Below are positions 13,628 through 19,491 of a stretch of 19,491 nt of DNA, piece by piece (position 1 is the stretch's first letter; the number at the start of each line of letters is the position of its first letter). Origin of the DNA: an uncultured Oscillibacter sp. (GTDB lineage: Bacteria; Bacillota_A; Clostridia; Oscillospirales; Oscillospiraceae); the NCBI GenBank assembly GCA_951800675.1, contig CATOKC010000057.1, positions 1-19,491 on the forward strand, in the 5' to 3' direction. Under the pieces are notes generated by a model. That model searched no databases, was not told the origin of the DNA, and was given only the letters and a program-made list of their open reading frames with translations. The position numbers and the translations under genes were made by a program.

Positions 13628-13662
13628 CAAAAGCCGGACGGGAATTTCCGTCCGGCTCTTTT
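13628..13662. terminator. Bidirectional intrinsic terminator between the ATPase gene and ribF
   Basis: A perfect 10-bp stem (13632-13641 with 13648-13657) is followed by CTTTTAT on the plus strand, and by GCTTTTGC on the minus strand. It ends the metal operon and the convergent ribF cluster. Confidence 0.9.
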
Positions 13663-14575
13663 ATGCCTCTGATGGAGAAGGCTCCTCTTGAAAATACCGC
13701 CTGGTGGTCTCCGCGTCGGCGGCAATCTGGGCCCGGAGGGCGTCCAGGGAGTCAAAGCGAATCTCATCCCGGAGGTGCTTGTAAAACTCCAGCCGCAGGG
13801 TTTGCCCGTACAAATCCCCCTGAAAGTCCAAAAGGCACGCCTCCACCGTCACGTCGCTCCCGCTGTTCACCGTGGGCCGGGTCCCCACGTTGGTGACGGC
13901 GGGGAAGCTGGTCCCGTCCTCAAAATAGACCCTCGTCACATAGACCCCGTGGCTGGGGACCAGCACATGGGGGGGCACCGGCAGGTTCGCCGTGGGAAAG
14001 AGCCGGGAGGAGCCCAGGCCCCGCCCGTGACGGACGGTCCCCGTCAGGGTGTGGGGGTGGCCCAGAAAGCGGTTCGCCCGCTCCACCTGGCCCATCTCCA
14101 CCAGGCGGCGGATATAGGTGGAGCTGACGGTAACCCCGCCGATCTCCACCTCGGGAATGATGTCGCAGCCGATTCCCAGGGCGGCACATTTCTCCTTTAG
14201 CAACTCCGGCGTGCCCGCGTTTTTGTGGCCGAAGCGGTGGTCGTGGCCCGCCACCAGGTGGACGGCGTGCCAGCGGCCCACCAGCAGCTCCTCCACAAAG
14301 TCCTCCCACGAGGTGGTCATCATCTCCCGGTCGAAGGGGGCCAGAATGACCTCCTTGATGCCGTACAGCCGCCGGACCAGCTCCCTTCGGTCCCCGGCGG
14401 AGTTGATGAGGGGACAGGGAACGCCGGTAACCACCTCCTTGGGGGGCCGGTCAAAGGTAAAGACGGCGGGGGCGCAGCCCCGGCGGGCGGCCTCCTCCGC
14501 CGTCCGGCGGAGCAAAGCGCCGTGGCCCAGGTGAACCCCGTCGAAGAAGCCCAGGGCAATGACACGTTCTTTCAT
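13661..14575 (-). CDS. ribF: Bifunctional riboflavin kinase / FAD synthetase
   Basis: RibF converts riboflavin to FMN and then FAD in the cytoplasm. The 304 residues hold an N-terminal nucleotidyltransferase domain with GFFDGVHLGH (9-18) and the SSTYIR motif, followed by a C-terminal riboflavin kinase domain starting near 180 with the FPTAN motif. The ATG at 14575 begins one base after the truB stop; GGAG within the truB end serves as ribosome site, so the two genes are translationally linked. It is the last gene of the infB-rbfA-nrnA-truB-ribF cluster. Confidence 0.96.
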   Translation of the reverse strand: MKERVIALGFFDGVHLGHGALLRRTAEEAARRGCAPAVFTFDRPPKEVVTGVPCPLINSAGDRRELVRRLYGIKEVILAPFDREMMTTSWEDFVEELLVGRWHAVHLVAGHDHRFGHKNAGTPELLKEKCAALGIGCDIIPEVEIGGVTVSSTYIRRLVEMGQVERANRFLGHPHTLTGTVRHGRGLGSSRLFPTANLPVPPHVLVPSHGVYVTRVYFEDGTSFPAVTNVGTRPTVNSGSDVTVEACLLDFQGDLYGQTLRLEFYKHLRDEIRFDSLDALRAQIAADAETTRRYFQEEPSPSEA

Positions 14576-14576
14576 A

Positions 14577-15443
14577 CTACGCTCCAAAGAAATTCTTGAT
14601 GGACGTCAGGGTCCCCCCCGCCCCCCGGGAGAGGCAGAGAAACTCCCCGTCTTGTCCGTAGATTCGGTAAGTACCGTCCGCCGTTCCCGGCAGGGAGATG
14701 GGGTTCCCGCAGCGGACCCGCTTCTCCTGCCCCGGGGACCGGACGGTCAGGGCGGGATACCCGGCAAACAGGCTGTCCAGCGGGCGGAGCAGGGACTCCC
14801 CCTTCTCCTGCACCTCCTCCAGGGTCACGGCCTCCGCCAGGGTAAAGCCCGCCGCCATGGTCCGGCGGAGGCTGTACAGCGCCCCGCCGCAGCCCAGGGC
14901 CTGTCCCACGTCGTGGCAGAGGGTCCGAATATAGGTCCCCTTGGAGCAGAGGCATCGGAGGCGGAAATCCGTTTCGCTCTCCGCCTCCAGCAGCTCCAGC
15001 CCATAGATGGTGACGGGCCGGGGCTTCCGCTCCACCTCTTTTCCCCGCCGGGCCAGCTCATAGAGCTTCTTCCCCTGGATTTTCACGGCGGAGTACATGG
15101 GGGGAACCTGCTGAATGTCCCCCCGGAAGCCCGCCAGGGCGGCCTCCACGTCCTCCCGGCCCGCCGTCACGGGGCGGGTTTCCAAAACCGTGCCCGTCAC
15201 GTCCTGGGTGTCGGTGGTCAGCCCCAGGCGAAGGCCCGCGTCGTACTCCTTCCGCCCGTTCTCGGCGAACTCCACCGCCCGGGTGGCCCGGCCCACAAAG
15301 ACCGGAAGCACCCCCGTGGCCATGGGGTCCAGGGTGCCGCCGTGGCCCACCCGCTTTTCCCGGAGGATGCCCCGGATTTTCGCGCACACGTCCATGGAGG
15401 TCCACCCGGCGGGCTTGTCAATGATCAGGATACCGTTGGGCAT
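14577..15443 (-). CDS. truB: tRNA pseudouridine-55 synthase
   Basis: TruB makes the universal pseudouridine in the T loop of tRNA. The 288-residue protein has the catalytic Asp39 in GGTLDPMATGVL, the N-terminal LIIDKPAGWTS motif, and the later blocks KGTYIRTL and SLRRT. A short C-terminal PUA-like region follows residue about 225. The ATG at 15443 has GGGAGG 6 bases upstream. It lies 15 bases after nrnA and adjoins ribF. Confidence 0.97.
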   Translation of the reverse strand: MPNGILIIDKPAGWTSMDVCAKIRGILREKRVGHGGTLDPMATGVLPVFVGRATRAVEFAENGRKEYDAGLRLGLTTDTQDVTGTVLETRPVTAGREDVEAALAGFRGDIQQVPPMYSAVKIQGKKLYELARRGKEVERKPRPVTIYGLELLEAESETDFRLRCLCSKGTYIRTLCHDVGQALGCGGALYSLRRTMAAGFTLAEAVTLEEVQEKGESLLRPLDSLFAGYPALTVRSPGQEKRVRCGNPISLPGTADGTYRIYGQDGEFLCLSRGAGGTLTSIKNFFGA

Positions 15444-15458
15444 TGGAAACCTCCCGAT

Positions 15459-16415
15459 TTACAGAGTAAAGTCCGGGACCACCTGGGCGATGGCCTCCAG
15501 CATCCTCCCCTTGGCCTCGGCAAAGGGGGCCTCCACGGTGCACCCGGCGGCGGCGGCGTGGCCCCCGCCCCCCAGCAGGGCGCAGACGTTTGTCGCGTTG
15601 ACCCGGGGCCCGGTGCGGAGGGAGAATTTCCACACGTCCGGGCGGAGCTCCCGCATGGTGACGGCGCAGTCCACCCCCTCGATCTGCCCCCCCAGGGCGG
15701 AGAGGTCCTCCGCGTCGGTCTCCGTGGCCTGAACCCGGGCAATGAGGGACATGGGAACCGCCAGCACCGCCACCCGGTCGTGATCGTGGTACTCGATTTC
15801 GCTGAGCATGGCGGCCTCCAGGGCCAGCCGCTTTTTCGTCTTGGTGCGGAAGAAGGTCTTGTTCACCGCCTGGAAATCAATGCCGGTCCGCAGCAGCGCC
15901 GCCGCCACGGCGTGGGTATGCGCGGTGGTGTTGTTGTAGGCAAAGCAGCCGCAGTCCGTGGAAACCGCCACGTAGAGCGGCAGGGCCATCTCCGCCGTAA
16001 TGGGCCCCAGCTCCGCCAGGATGTCATAGATGATCTCCCCCGTGGCGGCGGCGGAGGGGCGGACATAGTTCTCCCGCCCGAAGCCCTCAAAGGAGGGGTG
16101 GTGGTCAATGGCCAAATCCACCCGCTCCGTGTAAGGCTTGGCGTTCTCCGGGAACAGCGCCGCCGCGGCAATATCCGTGGAAACCACCCGCTCCGGCTGA
16201 AAATCCGCCGGGGCGGCGTAGGGCCGGAAGTAGGGGGCCGCCGTCTCCGTCAGCTCCGGGTTGGGCAGCAGGTACGCCGTCTTTCCCAGGGCCCGCAGCC
16301 CCGCGCACAGCGCGGCGGCGGAGCCCACGGTGTCCCCGTCGGGCCGGACGTGGGTGAGAATCAGCACGTTGTCAAAGGACCGCAGCCGCCCGGCGGCTTC
16401 CTGTATGGTGAGCAT
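15459..16415 (-). CDS. nrnA: DHH-family nanoRNase / pAp phosphatase
   Basis: NrnA-type enzymes degrade 2-5 nt RNA fragments and often dephosphorylate 3'-phosphoadenosine 5'-phosphate. The 318 residues contain the DHH domain with His22, Asp26, Asp28 (HVRPDGD), Asp81, the Asp104-His105-His106 triad and a further Asp in STDCG, then a DHHA1 domain with the GGGGHAAAAG substrate loop near residue 290. I start at the ATG at 16415, with GGAGGAG seven bases upstream; an ATG two codons earlier overlaps the rbfA stop (ATGA) but is too close to that site. The position after rbfA matches the conserved order in Firmicutes. Confidence 0.95.
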   Translation of the reverse strand: MLTIQEAAGRLRSFDNVLILTHVRPDGDTVGSAAALCAGLRALGKTAYLLPNPELTETAAPYFRPYAAPADFQPERVVSTDIAAAALFPENAKPYTERVDLAIDHHPSFEGFGRENYVRPSAAATGEIIYDILAELGPITAEMALPLYVAVSTDCGCFAYNNTTAHTHAVAAALLRTGIDFQAVNKTFFRTKTKKRLALEAAMLSEIEYHDHDRVAVLAVPMSLIARVQATETDAEDLSALGGQIEGVDCAVTMRELRPDVWKFSLRTGPRVNATNVCALLGGGGHAAAAGCTVEAPFAEAKGRMLEAIAQVVPDFTL

Positions 16416-16417
16416 GG

Positions 16418-16798
16418 TCATTCCTCCTCCGGCCCGGGGCCCCGGGCCGCGTCCTTCTCCTCTTCCTTCCGCAGAAGCTCCAAAATATGGGCCCCGTGCT
16501 GGATGGAGTCGTCGCCGATAAACTGGAGCTCCGGCGTATAGCGGAGCTGGAGGGCATGGCCCAGCTCCCGCCGAAGGAAGCCGGAGGCGGATTTCAGGCC
16601 CTTGAGGACCTCCTTTTCCTGGTCCTTGTTCAGCACGCTGACATAGACCCGGGCATAGCGCAGATCGTTGGTGGTGTCCACCCGGGTGATGGACACCATG
16701 CCGGTGCCGGAGACCCGGGGGTCTTTCAGATTGCGGAGCTGGGCCGCCAGCTCCCGCTGGATTTCGTCGTTGATGCGGTGGATTCGGTTGGATGCCAT
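16418..16798 (-). CDS. rbfA: 30S ribosome-binding factor A
   Basis: RbfA helps mature the 5' end of 16S rRNA and is needed for 30S assembly, especially in the cold. The 126 residues form one KH-like domain; DPRVSGTGMVSITRV and ARVYVSVL are recognisable, followed by ELQFIGDDSIQHGAHI. The acidic end (PGPEEE) is a lineage-specific tail. AAGGAG precedes the ATG at 16798. A long hairpin separates it from infB, and its own end overlaps the ribosome site and possible start of nrnA. Confidence 0.96.
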   Translation of the reverse strand: MASNRIHRINDEIQRELAAQLRNLKDPRVSGTGMVSITRVDTTNDLRYARVYVSVLNKDQEKEVLKGLKSASGFLRRELGHALQLRYTPELQFIGDDSIQHGAHILELLRKEEEKDAARGPGPEEE

Positions 16799-16816
16799 AG
16801 GCGTTCTCCTTCTTGA

Positions 16817-16847
16817 ATAAAGGCGGCGGTGACACCGCCGCCTTTAT
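16817..16847 (-). terminator. 14-bp hairpin between infB and rbfA
   Basis: A perfect 14-bp stem (16834-16847 with 16817-16830) with a 3-base loop ends in CCTTTATTC on the minus strand, 7 bases after the infB stop. The U-run is short, so it could be a partial terminator, or an RNA-processing or stabilising structure setting the infB to rbfA ratio. Confidence 0.7.
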
Positions 16848-16854
16848 CATGTCC

Positions 16855-19278
16855 TTACTGAGGAATTTCCTCCATGGTATAGCCTTCCACGATATCGCCT
16901 TCCTTGATATCGTTGAATTTCTCAATGGTCAAGCCGCACTCGTAGCCGCTGGCCACTTCCTTGGCGGCGTCCTTGAACCGCTGGAGAGAGGCCAGCACGC
17001 CCTCGTGAATGACGATGCCGTCCCGGACCAGGCGGATGGAGCAGTTGCGGACGATCTTGCCGTCCTGGACATAGCAGCCCGCCACGGTGCCCACGCCGGA
17101 GACCTTGTAGGTCTGGCGGACCTCCGCGTGGCCAAGCAGCGCCTCCCGGTACTTGGGGGCCAGCATGCCCTTCATGGCGGCGGTGATCTCGTCGATGCAG
17201 TCATAGATGACCCGGTACATCCGCATATCCACGTTCTGCCGGGCCGCGCCGTCCCGCGCCGCCGCGTCGGGGCGGACGTTGAAGCCCACAATGATGGCGC
17301 CCGAGGACGAGGCCAGCATGACGTCGGACTCGTTCACCGCGCCCACGCCGCCATGAATCACCCGGACGTTCACTTCCTCGTTGGAGAGCTTTTCCAGGGA
17401 CGCCTTGACGGCTTCCACGCTGCCCTGGACGTCGGCCTTGACGATGAGGGCCAGCTCCTTCCGCTCGCCGGCCTGGATCTGGTCGAAGAGGTTCTCCAGG
17501 CTGACCTTCTGCACCGGGGCGGCGGCCTTCGCCCGCTCCTCGGCCTTGCGCTGCTCCACCAGCTCCCGGGCCATCCGCTCGTCGCTGACGGCGAAGAAGG
17601 GGCTTCCGGCGGTGGGGGCCTCGCTGAGGCCCGCGATTTCCACGGGCACGGAGGGGCCCGCCTCGGCGAGGCGGTTGCCCTTATAGTCCAGCATGGTGCG
17701 GACCCGGCCCACGGCGGTGCCCGCGATGATGATATCCCCCTGCCTCAAGGTGCCGTTCTGGACCAGCAGGGTCGCCACGGGGCCCCGGCCCTTGTCCAGC
17801 CTCGCCTCGATAACGGTGCCCTGGCCCGCCCGGTTGGGGTTGGCCTTCAGCTCCTGAATCTCCGCCAGAAGCACCAGGTTTTCCAGAAGGTTCTCAATGC
17901 CGATGTTCTTCTTGGCGGAGACCTTGCAGCAGATGGTCTCCCCGCCCCAGTCCTCGGGGACCAGGCCGTGCTCCGTCAGCTGCTGCATGACCTTATCCGG
18001 GTTGGCGTTTTCCTTGTCGATTTTATTGACGGCCACCAGAATGGGGATGTTGGCCGCTTTCGCGTGGGAGATGGACTCGATGGTCTGGGGCATGATGCCG
18101 TCGTCCGCCGCCACCATCAAGATGGCGATGTCCGTCACCATGGCGCCCCGGGCCCGCATGGAGGTAAAGGCCTCGTGGCCGGGGGTGTCCAGGAAGGTGA
18201 TGGGCTTTCCATTCACCTGGACCTGGTAGGCGCCGATGTGCTGGGTGATGCCTCCGGCCTCGCCGGAGGCCACGGAGGTGTTCCGAATCGTATCCAGAAG
18301 GGAGGTCTTGCCGTGGTCCACATGGCCCATGACCACCACCACCGGGGCCCGGGGGACCAGGTCCTCCGCCTTGTCCTCGGACACGTCGATAAGCTTTTCC
18401 TCAATGGTGACCACGACTTCCTTTTCCACCTTGCAGCCCATTTCCTCGGCGATGAAGGAAGCGGTGTCAAAGTCGATCATCTGGGGCAGGGAGGCCATGA
18501 TGCCGTTTTTCATCAGGGCCTTGACCACCTCCGCGCCGGTTTTCTTCATCCGGCTGGCCAGCTCGCCCACGGAAATCTCGTCGGGAATCTGGACCTTGAC
18601 GGGGGCCTTCTTGGCGATCTCCAGCTGGAGGCGGCGCATTTTCTCCGCCTCGTCCTGGCGGCGCTTGTTGGAAAACACGGGTCCGCCCCGGCGCTGATTC
18701 CGGCCCTGGACCTTCTCCCGGCCGGAGCGCTGCTGGCGCTGCATCCGCTCGCCCTGCTGGCCGCCCAGGGTCTCCAGGCGCTCGTCGTACTTGGCCAGGT
18801 TCACGTCGCCGCCCTTCCGGGTGTCCACGATCTTCTTCTGGGGCACCCGGCTGGCGGGCTTTTGGACAGCCGGCTGGGCCGGCGGCTGTCCGGCGGCAGC
18901 GGGCTGGGCCGGCTGGGAAGCGGGCTTGCCGCCCTTCTGGGACGGGTTTCCGCCGGGCTGGGAACCCGGCTGGGGCCGCTGCTGGCCCTGGGGTCTGCCC
19001 TGCGCGGGCTGGGGAGCGGCCTTGCGCGCCTCCGCCGGGGCGGGCACCGCCGGAGCGGGCTTCGCCTCCTGATAGGTCTCCTGGAAGATGACCTGAATGT
19101 CGGAAATGGCGTGATCCTGGGTCAGCCGGTCAAAGATGACGGAAAGCTCCCGGTCCGTCAGTACCTGCATGTGGTTCTTGGGGGCCGCGCCGTACTTGGT
19201 CAGGATCTCCGTGATGGTCTTGGTGGGCAGGCCGAAGTCCTTCGCCACCTCATGGACTCTGTATTTTTCAATAGCCAA
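16855..19278 (-). CDS. infB: Translation initiation factor IF-2
   Basis: IF-2 is the GTPase that places initiator tRNA on the ribosome. I favour the TTG start at 19278 (807 residues), which gives the usual N-terminus [14 protein letters not shown] and has GAGGTG 6 bases upstream. A GTG at 19287 is the alternative and is nine bases longer. An N-terminal IF2_N helix bundle (1-60) is followed by a disordered Pro/Ala/Gln/Gly-rich linker (about 70-150), a basic helix, a second IF2_N unit (about 215-270), and the G domain near 315 with [16 protein letters not shown] and NKID. Domains II-IV complete the protein. Hairpins flank it on both sides. It heads the visible part of the cluster with rbfA. Confidence 0.96.
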   Translation of the reverse strand: MAIEKYRVHEVAKDFGLPTKTITEILTKYGAAPKNHMQVLTDRELSVIFDRLTQDHAISDIQVIFQETYQEAKPAPAVPAPAEARKAAPQPAQGRPQGQQRPQPGSQPGGNPSQKGGKPASQPAQPAAAGQPPAQPAVQKPASRVPQKKIVDTRKGGDVNLAKYDERLETLGGQQGERMQRQQRSGREKVQGRNQRRGGPVFSNKRRQDEAEKMRRLQLEIAKKAPVKVQIPDEISVGELASRMKKTGAEVVKALMKNGIMASLPQMIDFDTASFIAEEMGCKVEKEVVVTIEEKLIDVSEDKAEDLVPRAPVVVVMGHVDHGKTSLLDTIRNTSVASGEAGGITQHIGAYQVQVNGKPITFLDTPGHEAFTSMRARGAMVTDIAILMVAADDGIMPQTIESISHAKAANIPILVAVNKIDKENANPDKVMQQLTEHGLVPEDWGGETICCKVSAKKNIGIENLLENLVLLAEIQELKANPNRAGQGTVIEARLDKGRGPVATLLVQNGTLRQGDIIIAGTAVGRVRTMLDYKGNRLAEAGPSVPVEIAGLSEAPTAGSPFFAVSDERMARELVEQRKAEERAKAAAPVQKVSLENLFDQIQAGERKELALIVKADVQGSVEAVKASLEKLSNEEVNVRVIHGGVGAVNESDVMLASSSGAIIVGFNVRPDAAARDGAARQNVDMRMYRVIYDCIDEITAAMKGMLAPKYREALLGHAEVRQTYKVSGVGTVAGCYVQDGKIVRNCSIRLVRDGIVIHEGVLASLQRFKDAAKEVASGYECGLTIEKFNDIKEGDIVEGYTMEEIPQ

Positions 19279-19316
19279 ATAAAACACCTCGTTCTGTTCC
19301 TCTCCAGAAGCCCGTT

Positions 19317-19347
19317 TGAAAACCGGCGGACCCTCCGCCGGCTTTCA
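19317..19347 (-). promoter_or_regulatory. 14-bp hairpin in the infB leader
   Basis: On the minus strand TGAAAGCCGGCGGA (19334-19347) pairs with TCCGCCGGTTTTCA (19317-19330) around a GGG loop, with one G-U pair; the plus-strand RNA would have a mismatch there. It lies about 40 bases before the infB start and 70 bases after the previous gene. It may terminate that gene (T run TTTTC inside the stem) or attenuate infB. Confidence 0.6.
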
Positions 19348-19419
19348 GACGGACTTGGGAGCGGAGAAATTTTATAATCATATGCGGGCCGGCAAGGCCC
19401 AGTCATCCGCGGCGGCACC

Positions 19420-19491
19420 TCAGCGTCCCCCGCCCTTGTTCCGGCCCCCGCCGTGAGGCGGTCTGGGTCCGGCCTTGCCTCCGTACCGGGG
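19420..19491 (-). CDS. C-terminal end of the gene upstream of infB (partial)
   Basis: One frame is open from the window edge to a TGA at 19420-19422 and encodes 23 residues of Gly/Arg/Pro/Lys-rich tail (RYGGKAGPRPPHGGGRNKG). The composition fits a flexible RNA-binding tail. In Firmicutes the position before infB is usually held by the L7Ae-like ylxQ or by ylxR, so one of these is likely, but the visible piece has no domain to prove it. Confidence 0.55.
   Translation of the reverse strand, partial: PRYGGKAGPRPPHGGGRNKGGGR

Noticed and set aside
16813..19377. Open plus-strand frame of over 850 codons opposite infB, and similar long ones opposite truB/nrnA and the DUF1576 gene
   Set aside because: High GC at third positions leaves antisense frames free of stops. 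These frames encode His/Gly/Asp/Leu-rich nonsense and lack ribosome sites, while the opposite strands carry clear family motifs.
1..19491. CRISPR arrays, tRNA or rRNA genes, complete insertion sequences
   Set aside because: No regularly spaced repeats, tRNA-like arms or ribosomal RNA segments were seen. The only integrase-like gene lacks catalytic residues, and the palindromic element has no transposase.

Overview
The window looks like chromosomal DNA from a GC-rich, spore-forming Firmicute of the class Clostridia, most likely an Oscillospiraceae relative (Flavonifractor/Oscillibacter-like). The basis is the gene content (spoIIR, a DUF1576 membrane protein, a clostridial infB-rbfA-nrnA-truB-ribF cluster), Gram-positive ribosome binding sites and near-consensus sigma-A promoters. 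The species assignment is inference.

Left part (1-2250). A 441-residue protein on the minus strand appears to carry two degraded tyrosine-recombinase domains followed by two winged-helix domains. It is divergent from a small XRE-family repressor. The 307-base gap between them is AT-rich and full of inverted repeats. This pair is the least ordinary coding region in the window.

Middle-left (2250-6610). A minus-strand pair, a 47-codon membrane peptide with a GTG start and an iron-sulfur flavoprotein, is divergent from thiI (tRNA 4-thiouridine/thiamine sulfur transfer). Between thiI and cinA lies a 222-bp palindromic element resembling a MITE or intergenic repeat. After cinA comes a PIN-like nuclease gene with its own promoter and a UUCG-loop terminator.

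Middle (6610-9910). A soluble histidine-kinase-like ATPase that lacks the phospho-acceptor histidine precedes a DUF1576 membrane protein with a clear internal duplication, then spoIIR, the forespore signal protein for sigma-E activation. Each of the first two genes has a well-spaced sigma-A promoter.

Metal-efflux region (9908-13660). A PaaI-type thioesterase gene is divergent from a heavy-metal operon: a CadC/SmtB-type ArsR repressor with both an alpha3N cysteine site and a complete alpha5 zinc site, a free-standing HMA metallochaperone, a broken methyltransferase gene, and a Zn/Cd/Pb P1B-ATPase without its own HMA domain. A 34-bp palindromic operator overlaps the operon promoter. Between the broken gene and the ATPase, the opposite strand shows a complete small transcription unit (promoter, about 79 nt, terminator) that I propose is an unannotated antisense small RNA.

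Right part (13660-19491). This is the conserved minus-strand translation cluster: the tail of an upstream gene (ylxQ/ylxR position), infB, rbfA, nrnA, truB and ribF. The last four are tightly packed, while strong hairpins sit 5' and 3' of infB.
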